Below are positions 9,677 through 19,314 of a DNA stretch of 64,000 nt, in pieces. The DNA comes from Acetobacter cerevisiae. GTDB lineage: Bacteria > Pseudomonadota > Alphaproteobacteria > Acetobacterales > Acetobacteraceae. Location of the stretch: positions 1 to 64,000 of the forward strand of contig NZ_LHZA01000149.1 in NCBI RefSeq assembly GCF_001580535.1, read 5' to 3'. The first letter of the stretch is position 1. Each line of letters starts with the position of its first letter. The position numbers were made by a program, and so were the translations under genes. The notes below the pieces were generated by a model, which did no database searches, was not told the origin of the DNA, and was given only the letters and a program-made list of their open reading frames with translations.

Positions 9677-10684
9677 ATGAAAACTGATCTTCCGGATCTC
9701 AAACAGCTAGAAGCCTTCTGTGCAGTGGTCGCCGTAGGCAGTCTGACGGGGGCTGCGCGTCTTCTGGAGCGCTCGCAACCGGCCATGACGCGGCTTATTC
9801 AGGATCTGGAAGCATCCCTCGGCTTTGCGCTGTTTCATCGTAATGGGCCGCGCATTGTGCCCACAGAGCAGGGGATGCAGTTTCATGTGGATGCCGAGAG
9901 GCTTCTGGCGAATGTCCGCCGTCTGCATGAACGCGTGGAAGCCATTGCGCAAAATCAGACCGCGTCCTTTGAGATTGCCGCAATTCCCGCGCTGGCTACT
10001 GGGTTAATCCCCTATGCGCTGGCGCAACTGCCTGCCAATCTTCTGCCGGACGCGATCCATGTTCAGTCAGTCAGTGCTGAACAGGTTGTGCAGTCTGTTA
10101 TGGAGCGCCGGGCAGATCTGGGCGCGGCGAGCTTTCCGGTCAGTCATCCGGAACTCGATGTGTTGTGGGTGGGGCAGTCCCGTTGCGTGGCTGTGCTGGA
10201 TCGTGCAGATCCGCTGGTGTCCTGTCCGGTTGTAAGGCTGGCGGATCTGGTTTCCCGCAGACTGGTGACAATTGCTAACCCGTATCGCCTTCGCAACCGC
10301 GTGGAAAAAGCGTTTTTGAAAATAGGCGCTTTCCCTGCGTCCATTATTGACACGAACACCAGTGTCACGGCTCTGGCCATGGTGCGGGCCCAGCTGGGGG
10401 TTGCTATTGTAGAGCCAGCCACAGCGTGCGGCCTGCTGTTGCAGGATACGGTGGTCAGGCCGCTGGATACGGCTATTCCTTTCTTTTTTGGCATTGTGAA
10501 GGCCTCCGGTCGTCCGCTTACGCCGGGTCTGGAGGCCGTCGTGGATGCTTTGCGCACAGCATCCGCGGCACAATTACCAGACTTTGTGCTGCATGAACGT
10601 GTCAGCGCTGAAATTACGGAAGAGGCCCTGCATGGTCTGGGTGGCCCTTCCTCATCCCCATTGCCCGGAGACTGGCAGGTATGA
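9677..10684 (+). CDS. LysR-family transcriptional regulator
   Basis: A 335-residue regulator with an N-terminal winged helix-turn-helix (LEAFCAVVAVGSLTGAARLL, then the recognition helix SQPAMTRLIQDLE) and a periplasmic-binding-like effector domain from about residue 95. It is divergent from the CMD-MHS-TonB group and overlaps the flavin monooxygenase start by 4 bp (ATGA). It therefore probably controls both directions in response to the transported compound or a product of it. The effector is unknown. Confidence 0.9.
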   Translation: MKTDLPDLKQLEAFCAVVAVGSLTGAARLLERSQPAMTRLIQDLEASLGFALFHRNGPRIVPTEQGMQFHVDAERLLANVRRLHERVEAIAQNQTASFEIAAIPALATGLIPYALAQLPANLLPDAIHVQSVSAEQVVQSVMERRADLGAASFPVSHPELDVLWVGQSRCVAVLDRADPLVSCPVVRLADLVSRRLVTIANPYRLRNRVEKAFLKIGAFPASIIDTNTSVTALAMVRAQLGVAIVEPATACGLLLQDTVVRPLDTAIPFFFGIVKASGRPLTPGLEAVVDALRTASAAQLPDFVLHERVSAEITEEALHGLGGPSSSPLPGDWQV

Positions 10685-12144
10685 CGCTTTCCTCCCCCTC
10701 TGAATTACCCGGCGGCCTTGAAAAGCTTGAGGAACGGCTGAAGCAGGATCTGTCCTGGCTGGAACTGCCGGCGAAAAGCTGGGTGCCGGAACGGTGTGTC
10801 GACAATCGCACTGTGCGCGATGTGGTTATTATCGGTGGGGGGATGGCAGGGCTGACAGCGTCCGGCATGCTGACGCGCTATGGGGTGCGAAATCATGTTG
10901 TGTATGATCGCGCTCCCGCAGGGCGTGAAGGGCCATGGGTGACATATGCCCGCATGGAAACCTTACGTTCCCCCAAAACGCTGACTGGCCCCTGCCTTGG
11001 TCTGCCTGCGCTAACCTTCCGTGCATGGTATGAGTCCCGCTTTGGTGTGGATGCCTGGGCAGAGTTAGGCTTTATCCCGCGCGAAATGTGGATGGAATAT
11101 CTTCGCTGGTTTAGAAAGGTTCTCGATCTTCCTGTTGAAAACGAGACAGAGCTTCTGGATATCCGCTATCGGGACGATGGTCTTCTGGATCTTCTCCTGC
11201 GCCAGCAGGGGCGGGAAGAAAGTGTTCTGGCGCGGCACCTTGTGCTGGCCACCGGCCGCGATGGTCTGGGTGGCGGCTATATGCCGGAAATTTTCAAAGC
11301 CTTGCCGCCGGCGTTCCGTGCGCACTCGGAAGATGCGATTGATTTTGAAGCACTCCGGGGCCGCAGAGTGACTGTTATTGGGGCTGGCGCCTCTGCAATG
11401 GATAATGCAGCCGCCGCACTTGAGGCCGGAGCAGCCCGTGTGGATATGCTGATACGCCGGAAGGATATTCCGCGGATTAACAAGTTTACGGGCATTGGGA
11501 GTCAGGGCGTTGTTCACGGTTTTCAGGCGTTGCCTGATGCGTGGAAATGGCGTTTTCTGGATTATACCCTTGCGGCACAAACACCGCCGCCACGGCCCAG
11601 CACCTTGCGTGTTTCAAAACACCCTAATGCGTTTTTCCATCTTGGTTGCCCGGTGGAGGCTGTTGCGGTGGAGGGCGATCATCTGCGTGTGACAACGCCT
11701 CGCGGCGTGTTTGAAACAGATTTCCTTATCGCGGCGACGGGCTTTGCGGTTGATATTGGCCAGAGACCGGAACTAAAATCAATCGCACCGAGCATTCGCT
11801 TCTGGAAAGATCGCTTTACGCCTGCACCGGAAGATAATCCTTCGGGCTGTCTGAATCCTGAACTGGAATTTTCCCCCGATCTGGGGCCAGCGTTTGAGTT
11901 TCAGCCGAAAGACGGCGTTGTGTGTCCGGCGCTAGAAAAAATTCACTGCTTCTGTTTCCCGGCAACGCTTTCCCATGGAAAGGTGAGTGGGGATATTCCG
12001 GCTATTAGTGACGGCGCAGACAGACTGGCTAAGGGGATTGTCAGCAGCTTGTTTGTTGAAGATCGGGCTATTCATTATAGCAACCTGGAGCAGTTCAACA
12101 CGCCAGAGTTGCAGGGAGATGAATGGCAGGATGTTGGGTGCTGA
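10681..12144 (+). CDS. FAD/NAD(P)-binding monooxygenase-like flavoprotein
   Basis: A 487-residue flavoprotein of the class B (flavin-containing monooxygenase-like) type. The FAD Rossmann motif is at about residues 50-65 (VVIIGGGMAGLTASG) and a second NADPH-type motif is at about 235-245 (VTVIGAGASAMDNAA). A conserved late segment reads LIAATGFAVD. The gene is translationally coupled to lysR. Together with the peroxidase-like CMD protein, transporter and TonB receptor across the divergent promoter, it suggests uptake and oxygenation of a small organic molecule. The substrate cannot be read from the sequence; an FAD-dependent oxidoreductase of other specificity is possible. Confidence 0.8.
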   Translation: MTLSSPSELPGGLEKLEERLKQDLSWLELPAKSWVPERCVDNRTVRDVVIIGGGMAGLTASGMLTRYGVRNHVVYDRAPAGREGPWVTYARMETLRSPKTLTGPCLGLPALTFRAWYESRFGVDAWAELGFIPREMWMEYLRWFRKVLDLPVENETELLDIRYRDDGLLDLLLRQQGREESVLARHLVLATGRDGLGGGYMPEIFKALPPAFRAHSEDAIDFEALRGRRVTVIGAGASAMDNAAAALEAGAARVDMLIRRKDIPRINKFTGIGSQGVVHGFQALPDAWKWRFLDYTLAAQTPPPRPSTLRVSKHPNAFFHLGCPVEAVAVEGDHLRVTTPRGVFETDFLIAATGFAVDIGQRPELKSIAPSIRFWKDRFTPAPEDNPSGCLNPELEFSPDLGPAFEFQPKDGVVCPALEKIHCFCFPATLSHGKVSGDIPAISDGADRLAKGIVSSLFVEDRAIHYSNLEQFNTPELQGDEWQDVGC

Positions 12145-12166
12145 GCGAGCTTAGCTTTTTGACTAT

Positions 12167-12192
12167 GACCATCTGCTTATCGGCAGGTGGTC
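12167..12192. terminator. Hairpin between convergent genes, possible terminator
   Basis: GACCATCTGC and GCAGGTGGTC form a 10-bp stem with one G-T pair and a 6-base loop. It lies between the convergent monooxygenase (ends 12144) and FecR-like gene (ends 12230). No good T-run follows on either strand, so termination is only suggested by position and stem strength. Confidence 0.4.
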
Positions 12193-12229
12193 GGGGAGTG
12201 TCTGCTCCTTATCCACTAGGAAAAGGCAA

Positions 12230-13183
12230 TCAAACATAAAACACTATTTTCCCTTTTTCGTATTTTGTTTTGCATCCAAGCAAAAATGAGACTGCCTGCG
12301 CAAAATCCTTTATTTTCAATAAATCAAAGCTGCCTGAAATTTTGCGTTGGTTCAGACTGTTGCTGGAAATCAGACATTGTGTGTCGGAATACTGATTGAA
12401 TTCCTCGACAGCGACCTGAAGTGTGGAATTATTTAAAATAATCTGCCCGTTGCGCCATGCTTGCTGCACGAGTGATGCATCTCGGGTGAGTGGATGGCTT
12501 TTAATAAGCTCTGAACTATCACTTTTTGTCTTGGAAAAATGGAAAACCTGCGGAGATGTGATGGCGTGGTGTTGTGCCTCCCTAAGCCAGTTCATCGTTC
12601 CGGCATAGAGAGACAGAATAATGGTCTGCCCCTGTAATTTAATATCAAAATTAGCGTTTTTTCCAGCAAGCTTTAACGCGCCTGCGGAAATCCACGTTTG
12701 ATTGCGCCGGATCTCCATCCCAATACGCCCATCGGCAACCTGCATGATATTTTTTGTTTTTGATGACGAGAAATAGGCGCCTGAGCGCGCGTCTACGGTG
12801 ACGCGATTGCCGTTCCAGACATACTGTTGAGGTGCCTGTCGCCCCCTATGGCGCATAACAAAATGGTCATGCATTTTTTCCGGCATGCATAGGCCGACCA
12901 ATCCTGCAGCAACTGCCGACCCCATAAACAGTCGGCGGGTGGTGGCTGGAGTCGAACGATGAGCGGTCGATCGTTCGTTCTGTGCAGTAGTTCTATAGTT
13001 TAGAGCCTGATAAACACTTTTTGCCTGTACGTAAGCGCCAAGGTTGCGGGCATCGGCGTTGAGCCATGCTGCAAGGTCCTGCTGTTCGCTTGGAGAGAGG
13101 TCTCGAGCATCAGCGAGAGCAACCCAGTGCGTTGCGTCTGTCTGGCGCGTCTTGCCGTCTGCTACGGGAGAAGAATACAGCAA
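12230..13183 (-). CDS. FecR-family anti-sigma regulator
   Basis: A 317-residue inner-membrane signal relay that passes the state of a TonB transducer receptor to an ECF sigma factor. The N-terminal DUF4880-like domain is seen as THWVALADARDLSPSEQQD-type sequence at about residues 18-50. A twin-Arg/hydrophobic segment follows near residues 84-100 (RRLFMGSAVAAGLVGLCM). The FecR periplasmic region includes residues 125-225, and a C-terminal STN-like tail is seen. It follows the ECF sigma gene with a 46-bp gap on the same strand, and the matching FecA-like receptor is divergent at 14092. This is the standard FecI-FecR-FecA arrangement. It would act on the sigma factor encoded just upstream. Confidence 0.85.
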   Translation of the reverse strand: MLYSSPVADGKTRQTDATHWVALADARDLSPSEQQDLAAWLNADARNLGAYVQAKSVYQALNYRTTAQNERSTAHRSTPATTRRLFMGSAVAAGLVGLCMPEKMHDHFVMRHRGRQAPQQYVWNGNRVTVDARSGAYFSSSKTKNIMQVADGRIGMEIRRNQTWISAGALKLAGKNANFDIKLQGQTIILSLYAGTMNWLREAQHHAITSPQVFHFSKTKSDSSELIKSHPLTRDASLVQQAWRNGQIILNNSTLQVAVEEFNQYSDTQCLISSNSLNQRKISGSFDLLKIKDFAQAVSFLLGCKTKYEKGKIVFYV

Positions 13184-13229
13184 GGCACTCTCATTCTATT
13201 ATCAAGAGGATCATGCAAAGCAAAATACG

Positions 13230-13829
13230 TTACTCGAGGCTTTGCCCGGCTTCTATCAGCCTCTGCAGGCCGCGGCTAACGTGTCGCTCAACCGCCCGTA
13301 GTGAAAGGCCGAGTTTCTGGGCGATCGTGGCATGACTGTAATTGTAGATTTTCCGAAGAATAAAAACATCCTTGCAGGGACTGGGGAGTGTCATCATCTG
13401 CTCTTTAAGCCAGTCAAGCCGCTGACGAGAGGAGAAATTCTGCTCCGGGTTCGGCTGGCTATCCGCCACGTTATGCGCTTCCAGACCTAAACTTGTATCA
13501 ATATAAACAATTTTTGCGCGTCTGGCGTGTTCAAAAACCAGATTTCGGGCGCAGGAGAAAAAGTAAGCCCGACCGTTCTGGATCTCCTGATAGGGCGCTG
13601 AACAGAAGCGGGCGTAACACTCCTGAATAATGTCATCTGCCGTCATGCCGGGCAGAGTTGTCCGGTTGAGCCAGCCCCGTATTGCGGGTTCATACGGCAT
13701 GACGTTCTGCGTGATCCATGTCATGCGGTCTGCATCCGGGAGGAGGGGCAGTGCATCACACTGTGGTGATGAGAGATCGTGCGTGCTGTGCTCACCTGTA
13801 TCACAATCTAGGGATGCATCCATGAGCAT
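13230..13829 (-). CDS. ECF sigma factor, FecI-like
   Basis: A 199-residue RNA polymerase sigma factor with region 2 at about residues 45-115 (ADDIIQECYARF, then GRAYFFSCARNLVFEHARR) and region 4 at about 140-195 (MTLPSPCKDVFILRKIYNYS, HATIAQKLGLSLRAVERHVS). This spacing and the FFxxARN element are typical of the iron-transport FecI group. It is divergent from the FecA-like receptor and followed by the FecR-like gene. It should transcribe the receptor gene and possibly the phospholipase and peroxidase genes behind it when the ligand is present. Confidence 0.88.
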   Translation of the reverse strand: MLMDASLDCDTGEHSTHDLSSPQCDALPLLPDADRMTWITQNVMPYEPAIRGWLNRTTLPGMTADDIIQECYARFCSAPYQEIQNGRAYFFSCARNLVFEHARRAKIVYIDTSLGLEAHNVADSQPNPEQNFSSRQRLDWLKEQMMTLPSPCKDVFILRKIYNYSHATIAQKLGLSLRAVERHVSRGLQRLIEAGQSLE

Positions 13830-13921
13830 GAGGCCGTCTTACCATCAGGGGAGGGGCGGGTGTGGGAGTGACTTACACCGCGCTCAGGGGCTAAAGCAAG
13901 TTGACCGGGGGTTCCGGAGAA

Positions 13922-13983
13922 CGTGTTGTAACACGCTGTTCCAAAACGAATTTTGGTTTCGCCGGAAAGGAAAGTTTCCTTTC
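13922..13983. promoter_or_regulatory. Three consecutive palindromes in the sigma/receptor divergent region
   Basis: Within 62 bases there are three perfect inverted repeats: CGTGTT-GT-AACACG (13922-13935), CCAAAA-CGAA-TTTTGG (13941-13956) and GAAAGGAAA-G-TTTCCTTTC (13965-13983). They sit between the divergent FecI-like gene (start 13829) and the FecA-like receptor (start near 14092). They could be repressor sites or a structured leader of the receptor mRNA. None matches a Fur box well by eye. Confidence 0.5.
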
Positions 13984-14091
13984 GTCATAAAACCTTAACA
14001 GAATTTCTGGCCTCCATGAGGGGGGAAATGCGGGCGGTGGTTCATCTTAGAGAGTGAATTTTGCACCGTGTCCGAAGGTAATGGTCCTCTC

Positions 14092-16647
14092 ATGCGTTCA
14101 GTTAAGACAATCAGCACACTTACACTGCTGTCCTCTACCGTCACGTGCAACATGGCGTTTGGTGCGACGCACATGTTCAACATTCCTGCGGGCACAGTCC
14201 CGGAAGCCCTTTCTGTTTTCCAGAAGCAGTCCGGGTCCGGGGTAATTGCCAAAGCCAAAGACTTCCGGAATGTCAGAGTGTCCTCTGTGCATGGCATGAT
14301 GGATGATCAGGTTGCGCTGCAAAAGCTGCTGTCTGGCACAACCCTGCAGGTCAGCCGGCAGAATCAGGGCTCTCACTTTGTTATTGTCGAAAGAAAACTG
14401 CCGCGGGAAGCCAGGGCAAGCGGTGAAAATGTGGATGTCGTAGAACGTCGCAAGTCAGATGGTGGCGGTATGATGGTAAGGCATACCACGCCGAGGACGG
14501 TGAGTTCTCTGTCTCACGCCTATATCGAAATGCAATCTCCGACCTCAACCATTGAATCTCTTATCCAGACGCTGCCGGGTGTGGTGTCGGCCAGCGAAGG
14601 CCCGCTGACAACGTCTTTTTCAACTATCCATATTCGAGGTATGTCGCAGCCTGAAATTGGCGTCACGTTTGAGGGGATGCCAGCCGCCAACCCGTTTACC
14701 TATAGCACCTACACGCCCTCGCTGGTGGACAGTGAGAATATGGGGCAGGTGAATGTGATGCAGGGGGCGGTTGATATCAATTCTCCTACCTACAATGCGA
14801 CCGGCGCTGAAATATCCGCGACAATACGCCGCCCGACGGATCGGCAGAATATTCATGTGGCAGGCTCCGGCGGTTCTTATGGGACCAATAAGGATTTCAT
14901 CCGCTACGATACAGGGGAGATTGGAAATTCCGGTGTCAGAGCTTTTGCCTCTGGCTCCTACGCACGGAGTGATATGTGGCGTGGGGATGGGAATATCAGA
15001 AAGTGGCATGTCGATGCAGCCGTTACAAAGAGCTGGGCAGACCACAGTGACTCTGAAGTTATTTTTGGATTTACCAAGGCGCAGCAGGGGGAGTGGCTCT
15101 ATCCCTCTCTTGCGAACTGGAACAAATATGGCGTCGATTATGGTTTGAATAAGCAGTATTACAATGGGGATACCCATTATTCCGGTTTAAATGCCAAAAA
15201 TACCGGTGCCATTTATGGGGCATTGAAAAATCATTTCACGTTTGGTCATGGCCTCAGTCTTGATGCAGAAGCTTATTCCGTAGAATTTCATGGTCCCTAC
15301 ACGTATGGCGAAACGGTGCCTGTTTCAAATGGCTATGCCGGGGCGGAAAAATATAAACATCTTGATAATTATAAGGATCTTCCGGGCTATGACCCGGCTG
15401 TCAGCAAGCTGACATCTGTTGAGGTGTCGGATTGGTATACGCTGTCTTCCGGCCTGACGCTGACAGGGCGCTGGAAGCATAAATTCAATACCCTGAGCCT
15501 GACCTACTGGTATTCCTACGCGCAGGAAGCGGCGAGCCAGAATTTCTATCCTGTGAACGGTAAGGGGGAATGGAGTGCTCATGGTGCGCCGTTAACGGCG
15601 AACGGTGGTCAGCTTATTAGTGAAGATAACGAAAACGGTTTGCAGCAGCTCAATAGCTTTGCTGTGGATGACAAGATGGTCTTCCTGAATGGCCGCCTGA
15701 CGATTGATGGCGGCATCAGAATGGCGATGGCCAACCGTCAATATACGCAGGATTTGCCGGGCGTGACGGGAAGCAATTACAAATCCATCAAGAACGTTTT
15801 TGTTCCGGCCCCTCAGGTCCTTATCAGCTATCGGTTTAACCCGCAGCATCAGATTTATGTTAACGGAACAACGGGTTACCATCTGCCTGCATCATTAAGC
15901 TCGCAGCTTTCGTCTTACAGCTATTCAACTGGCAAGGCGACCTCGCTCCCCATGTCGGATTATAAACCGGAATATATGATTACCGAGGAAGTGGGGTATC
16001 GCTACAGCGGGCTTCTGACAGCCAACGTGGCCGGTTTCCATTACAACGTGACCAACCATCAGGTTTCGGCTGAAAGCTATGAGCCGGGCTCAACCTCCAC
16101 CATTTCTCAGCTGATCAATGCGGGCGGAATGGAGGCTTATGGGATTCAGGCAGAGCTGGCGACACATCCCTGGCATCATCTGAGTTTCTATGCTTCTGGC
16201 CAGTATATGCACACTAAAAACGGCAACAATATTGCTTATGAAGGGGATTACCTGGCGACAAAGGGCAAGCAGGAAGTCGGGGCACCCAAATTCTCCGGTT
16301 CACTCGGTCTGACCTATAATGACGGTCTATGGTTTGGGAATTTCACGCTGCAATATACAGACTCTCAGTATTCCACACTGATGAATGACCAGAGTATTCC
16401 AAGTTATGTCAGTGCAAATCTGGCCGTTGGCAGACAATTACCCAAGATTGGTCGGGTACGCCCGAAAATCAGGCTCAATCTGGTTAATCTTGGGAATAAT
16501 CACTATTTGTCTTCAATGTATGGCTATACAACCAATGCACAGACCCAGCATGGTATTGTGACAGGGAAGGCGTTTTCGGGCTCGCAGCCAACCTATGTCA
16601 TTGCGTCTCCCTTTGTGGTGATGGCGACCATTTCAGCCGATTTTTGA
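14092..16647 (+). CDS. TonB-dependent transducer receptor with N-terminal STN signalling domain
   Basis: An 851-residue outer-membrane receptor that both imports a ligand and signals to FecR. The signal peptide (MRSVKTISTLTLLSS onwards, cut after F-G-A) is followed by an STN domain at about residues 28-100 (FNIPAGTVPEALSVFQKQSG). The plug is at about 150-270 (TLPGVVSASEG, STIHIRGMSQPEIGVTFEGM) and the barrel ends in SADF. A GTG at 14068 would add eight residues; ATG 14092 gives the cleaner signal peptide. The neighbouring FecI/FecR pair fits the STN domain. The barrel resembles broad-specificity receptors, and the downstream phospholipase and heme peroxidase hint that the ligand is linked to phospholipid or iron supply. 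That link is inference. Confidence 0.9.
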   Translation: MRSVKTISTLTLLSSTVTCNMAFGATHMFNIPAGTVPEALSVFQKQSGSGVIAKAKDFRNVRVSSVHGMMDDQVALQKLLSGTTLQVSRQNQGSHFVIVERKLPREARASGENVDVVERRKSDGGGMMVRHTTPRTVSSLSHAYIEMQSPTSTIESLIQTLPGVVSASEGPLTTSFSTIHIRGMSQPEIGVTFEGMPAANPFTYSTYTPSLVDSENMGQVNVMQGAVDINSPTYNATGAEISATIRRPTDRQNIHVAGSGGSYGTNKDFIRYDTGEIGNSGVRAFASGSYARSDMWRGDGNIRKWHVDAAVTKSWADHSDSEVIFGFTKAQQGEWLYPSLANWNKYGVDYGLNKQYYNGDTHYSGLNAKNTGAIYGALKNHFTFGHGLSLDAEAYSVEFHGPYTYGETVPVSNGYAGAEKYKHLDNYKDLPGYDPAVSKLTSVEVSDWYTLSSGLTLTGRWKHKFNTLSLTYWYSYAQEAASQNFYPVNGKGEWSAHGAPLTANGGQLISEDNENGLQQLNSFAVDDKMVFLNGRLTIDGGIRMAMANRQYTQDLPGVTGSNYKSIKNVFVPAPQVLISYRFNPQHQIYVNGTTGYHLPASLSSQLSSYSYSTGKATSLPMSDYKPEYMITEEVGYRYSGLLTANVAGFHYNVTNHQVSAESYEPGSTSTISQLINAGGMEAYGIQAELATHPWHHLSFYASGQYMHTKNGNNIAYEGDYLATKGKQEVGAPKFSGSLGLTYNDGLWFGNFTLQYTDSQYSTLMNDQSIPSYVSANLAVGRQLPKIGRVRPKIRLNLVNLGNNHYLSSMYGYTTNAQTQHGIVTGKAFSGSQPTYVIASPFVVMATISADF

Positions 16648-16721
16648 TGACATAAAAAAACGACCCTGTGCTGAGCAGGATCGATGGTATTCTTGTAACT
16701 GAGTTGGACGATACACAGATC

Positions 16722-19220
16722 ATGGCAACACGCAGAGACTTCCTGAAATACGCGCTTATGTCCGGGGCGGCTGCCGGTTCCAGCGCAGTCTTACCTGAAT
16801 CCGTCCGTCGCGCCTTTGCCATTGCGCCAGATGCCGGCTCTACGTGGAAAGATGCGGAGCATGTGGTAATCCTGATGCAGGAGAACCGTTCTTTTGATCA
16901 TGTTTTTGGCACGTTGCAGGGCGTGCGGGGGTTTAATGACCCGCGTGCCATGCGTCAGCCAAACGGTAATTCAGTCTTTCTGCAGTCGAGCCAGTCAGGG
17001 GAGACCTATCTGCCCTGGCGGCTGAATATTCGGGATACGCGGGTAACGTGGATGGGGTCTATCCCGCATTCTCGTGATAGTCAGGTTGATGCCTGGCATG
17101 ATGGCGGCCATGATCGTTGGATTGATGCAAAAAAGTCCCACCATAAAGGGTATGACCGCTATCCCCTGACAATGGGATATTACACGCGAGAAGATCTGCC
17201 GTTCTATTATGCACTGGCTGACGCGTTTACGGTCTGTGACCAGAATTACTGTGGCGCGATGACCAGCACGACGCCTAACCGTCTGTTGTTCATGACGGGA
17301 ACTGTGCGGGATCGTCAGGACCCGTCATCCAATGTTTACATGCGTAATGGCGAAATTCTTGAAGGTGGGATGACGTGGGATACGTTTCCTGAACGACTTG
17401 AGAGTGTCGGTGTCTCCTGGAAATATTATCAGAACGAGCTGTCTCAAACCGGTGGCATGAGTGATGCAGAACGGGGCTGGCTGAGCAATTTCAGCACCAA
17501 TGTGCTGGAATGCTTTGATCAGTACGTGGTGTCTGCCAATCCGGGCTATGATGACTGGCTTGATGCCCGCATCAGTGATTGCCAGAACCATCTGGACCGG
17601 CTCAATAGCCGGGAAATGCTGGTGTCAGAAACACAGGCAGAAAAGGTGGCTGAAGCGCGGGAGTTGATGGCTGTTCTGACACGTCGCAAGGCACAGTCCG
17701 GCCGGCCATTGGAGAAACTGACGGCTGAAGAGCGTAGCTTGTTTGAAAAAGCCTTTGTGACCAACAAGGGCGACAAACATTATCGGGAGCTTGAAAAGCT
17801 GACGTTCCATGATGGAGAAAAATCCATCAGCATGAAGGCTCCGAAGGGCGACATCCTGTATCAGTTCCGACAGGATGTGAAAGAGGGTAAGCTGCCTGCC
17901 GTCTCCTGGCTTTCAGCGCCCGGGCATTTTTCCGATCACCCGACGTCCCCCTGGTATGGGGCGTGGTACGTCTCGGAAGTGATGGATATTCTGACAGAAA
18001 ATCCGGATGTGTGGAAAAAGACGATTTTCATCATCACCTATGATGAAAATGACGGTTATTTCGACCACTGCTGTTCCTACGTCGCACCAGACCCCAAACG
18101 CCCTGAAACAGGACGCTTTTCTCGCAGCATTGGCGGGGAGGGGCTGGAATATACAACGGCGCAAGATGAAATTGCCCGTGGCGTGCCAGAACATCAGGCG
18201 CGCAGCGGCCCGATTGGGCTGGGGTTTCGCGTGCCGATGATTATTGCGTCTCCCTGGAGCCGAGGGGGGTGGGTGAATTCACAGCTGTTTGAACACACCT
18301 CCACACTGCGTTTTCTGGAGAGGTTTGTTCAGGAAAAGTTTGGGAAAAAGATTTCTGAGGCTAATATTTCTCCATGGCGTCGTGCGATCAGCGGTGATCT
18401 GACATCCTGCTTCCGGCCCTATGATGGGTCTGTGCCAGGATTGCCTTATCTGAATCGTGACGCCCATCTGCATATGATTGAAGATGCTAAAGATCGCCCA
18501 ATGCCCAGCGGTTTCAAGGCGCTTGAAGCGGCCGAAATTACGGAGTTGCGGAACAATCCGGAAAAAATACAGCAGACCGTAAGGCAGGAGCCGGGTGTCC
18601 GGCCAGCCTGTGCGCTGCCTTATGAACCCTATTGTGACGGCGGTGTAAGCGCGGATGGCCGGAGCATTCAACTGCATATGAAAGCAGGTAAGGCTTTGTA
18701 TGGTCGGCAGGCCGCAGGTTTGCCGTTTAACGTGCATTGCTACACCAGCCCGGAAAGCAACAGCATGCAGGCGGCTACCTATGCTGTGGCAGCAGGCGAT
18801 ACGCTGGATGCGTCATTCGAGATGGCCTCGTTTTCTCAGGGGCATTATGACGTTGGTGTTCATGCTCCCAATGGTTTTTACCGGCGCTACAAGGGCCAGC
18901 AGGATGGCCTACGGATAGAAGCGTCTTGCCGTTATCTGGCCGGTAAGAAAAAAGATCTGGTGCTGAGTCTGAGCAATCATGGAAAGAAAAAGGTTGAACT
19001 CACCTGCATTTCCAAAGCCGGACAGATAAACCGCACCGTGCGTCTGCTTGCCGGGCAGACGCTGGCTGTTCCGTTTGATCTGGCCGCAAGTGCCATGTGG
19101 TATGATATTATGGTGTCGGCTGCAGAGGAGCCTGAATTCCTGTATCATTTTGCCGGTCGGGTCGAAACGAAGCTGCCTGGGAAGACGGATATCGCAATGG
19201 GAGGCTTGCAGACCGGCTAA
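16722..19220 (+). CDS. Phosphocholine-specific phospholipase C (Tat-exported)
   Basis: An 832-residue secreted hydrolase that splits phospholipids into diacylglycerol and the phosphorylated head group. The N-terminus carries a Tat signal (RRDFLKYAL, then a long Ala/Gly-rich stretch), so it is exported folded. The phosphoesterase domain shows HVVILMQENRSFDHVFGTL near residue 50, CDQNYCGAMTSTTPNRLLFM near 172 and FIITYDENDGYFDHCC near 435. Two C-terminal DUF756-like beta repeats follow from about residue 630. The start at ATG 16722 is chosen because the Tat motif begins there; the frame is open to 16668. It lies 74 bp after the transducer receptor and 94 bp before the di-heme peroxidase, so co-expression is likely. 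Choline specificity is by family resemblance only. Confidence 0.9.
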   Translation: MATRRDFLKYALMSGAAAGSSAVLPESVRRAFAIAPDAGSTWKDAEHVVILMQENRSFDHVFGTLQGVRGFNDPRAMRQPNGNSVFLQSSQSGETYLPWRLNIRDTRVTWMGSIPHSRDSQVDAWHDGGHDRWIDAKKSHHKGYDRYPLTMGYYTREDLPFYYALADAFTVCDQNYCGAMTSTTPNRLLFMTGTVRDRQDPSSNVYMRNGEILEGGMTWDTFPERLESVGVSWKYYQNELSQTGGMSDAERGWLSNFSTNVLECFDQYVVSANPGYDDWLDARISDCQNHLDRLNSREMLVSETQAEKVAEARELMAVLTRRKAQSGRPLEKLTAEERSLFEKAFVTNKGDKHYRELEKLTFHDGEKSISMKAPKGDILYQFRQDVKEGKLPAVSWLSAPGHFSDHPTSPWYGAWYVSEVMDILTENPDVWKKTIFIITYDENDGYFDHCCSYVAPDPKRPETGRFSRSIGGEGLEYTTAQDEIARGVPEHQARSGPIGLGFRVPMIIASPWSRGGWVNSQLFEHTSTLRFLERFVQEKFGKKISEANISPWRRAISGDLTSCFRPYDGSVPGLPYLNRDAHLHMIEDAKDRPMPSGFKALEAAEITELRNNPEKIQQTVRQEPGVRPACALPYEPYCDGGVSADGRSIQLHMKAGKALYGRQAAGLPFNVHCYTSPESNSMQAATYAVAAGDTLDASFEMASFSQGHYDVGVHAPNGFYRRYKGQQDGLRIEASCRYLAGKKKDLVLSLSNHGKKKVELTCISKAGQINRTVRLLAGQTLAVPFDLAASAMWYDIMVSAAEEPEFLYHFAGRVETKLPGKTDIAMGGLQTG

Positions 19221-19314
19221 AAACCTCGCATTGAACCGCTTTCCTGGCTTTTGTAGACAAGGGGAAGCGGTGGCCTTGCTTGGGGGCGGCCAGTTTAAAA
19301 GAAGGTTCTCATTC

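Noticed and set aside
19048..19314. N-terminal extension of the di-heme peroxidase frame
   Set aside because: It lies largely inside the phospholipase gene; the GTG at 19315 has a good ribosome site and opens onto a signal peptide.
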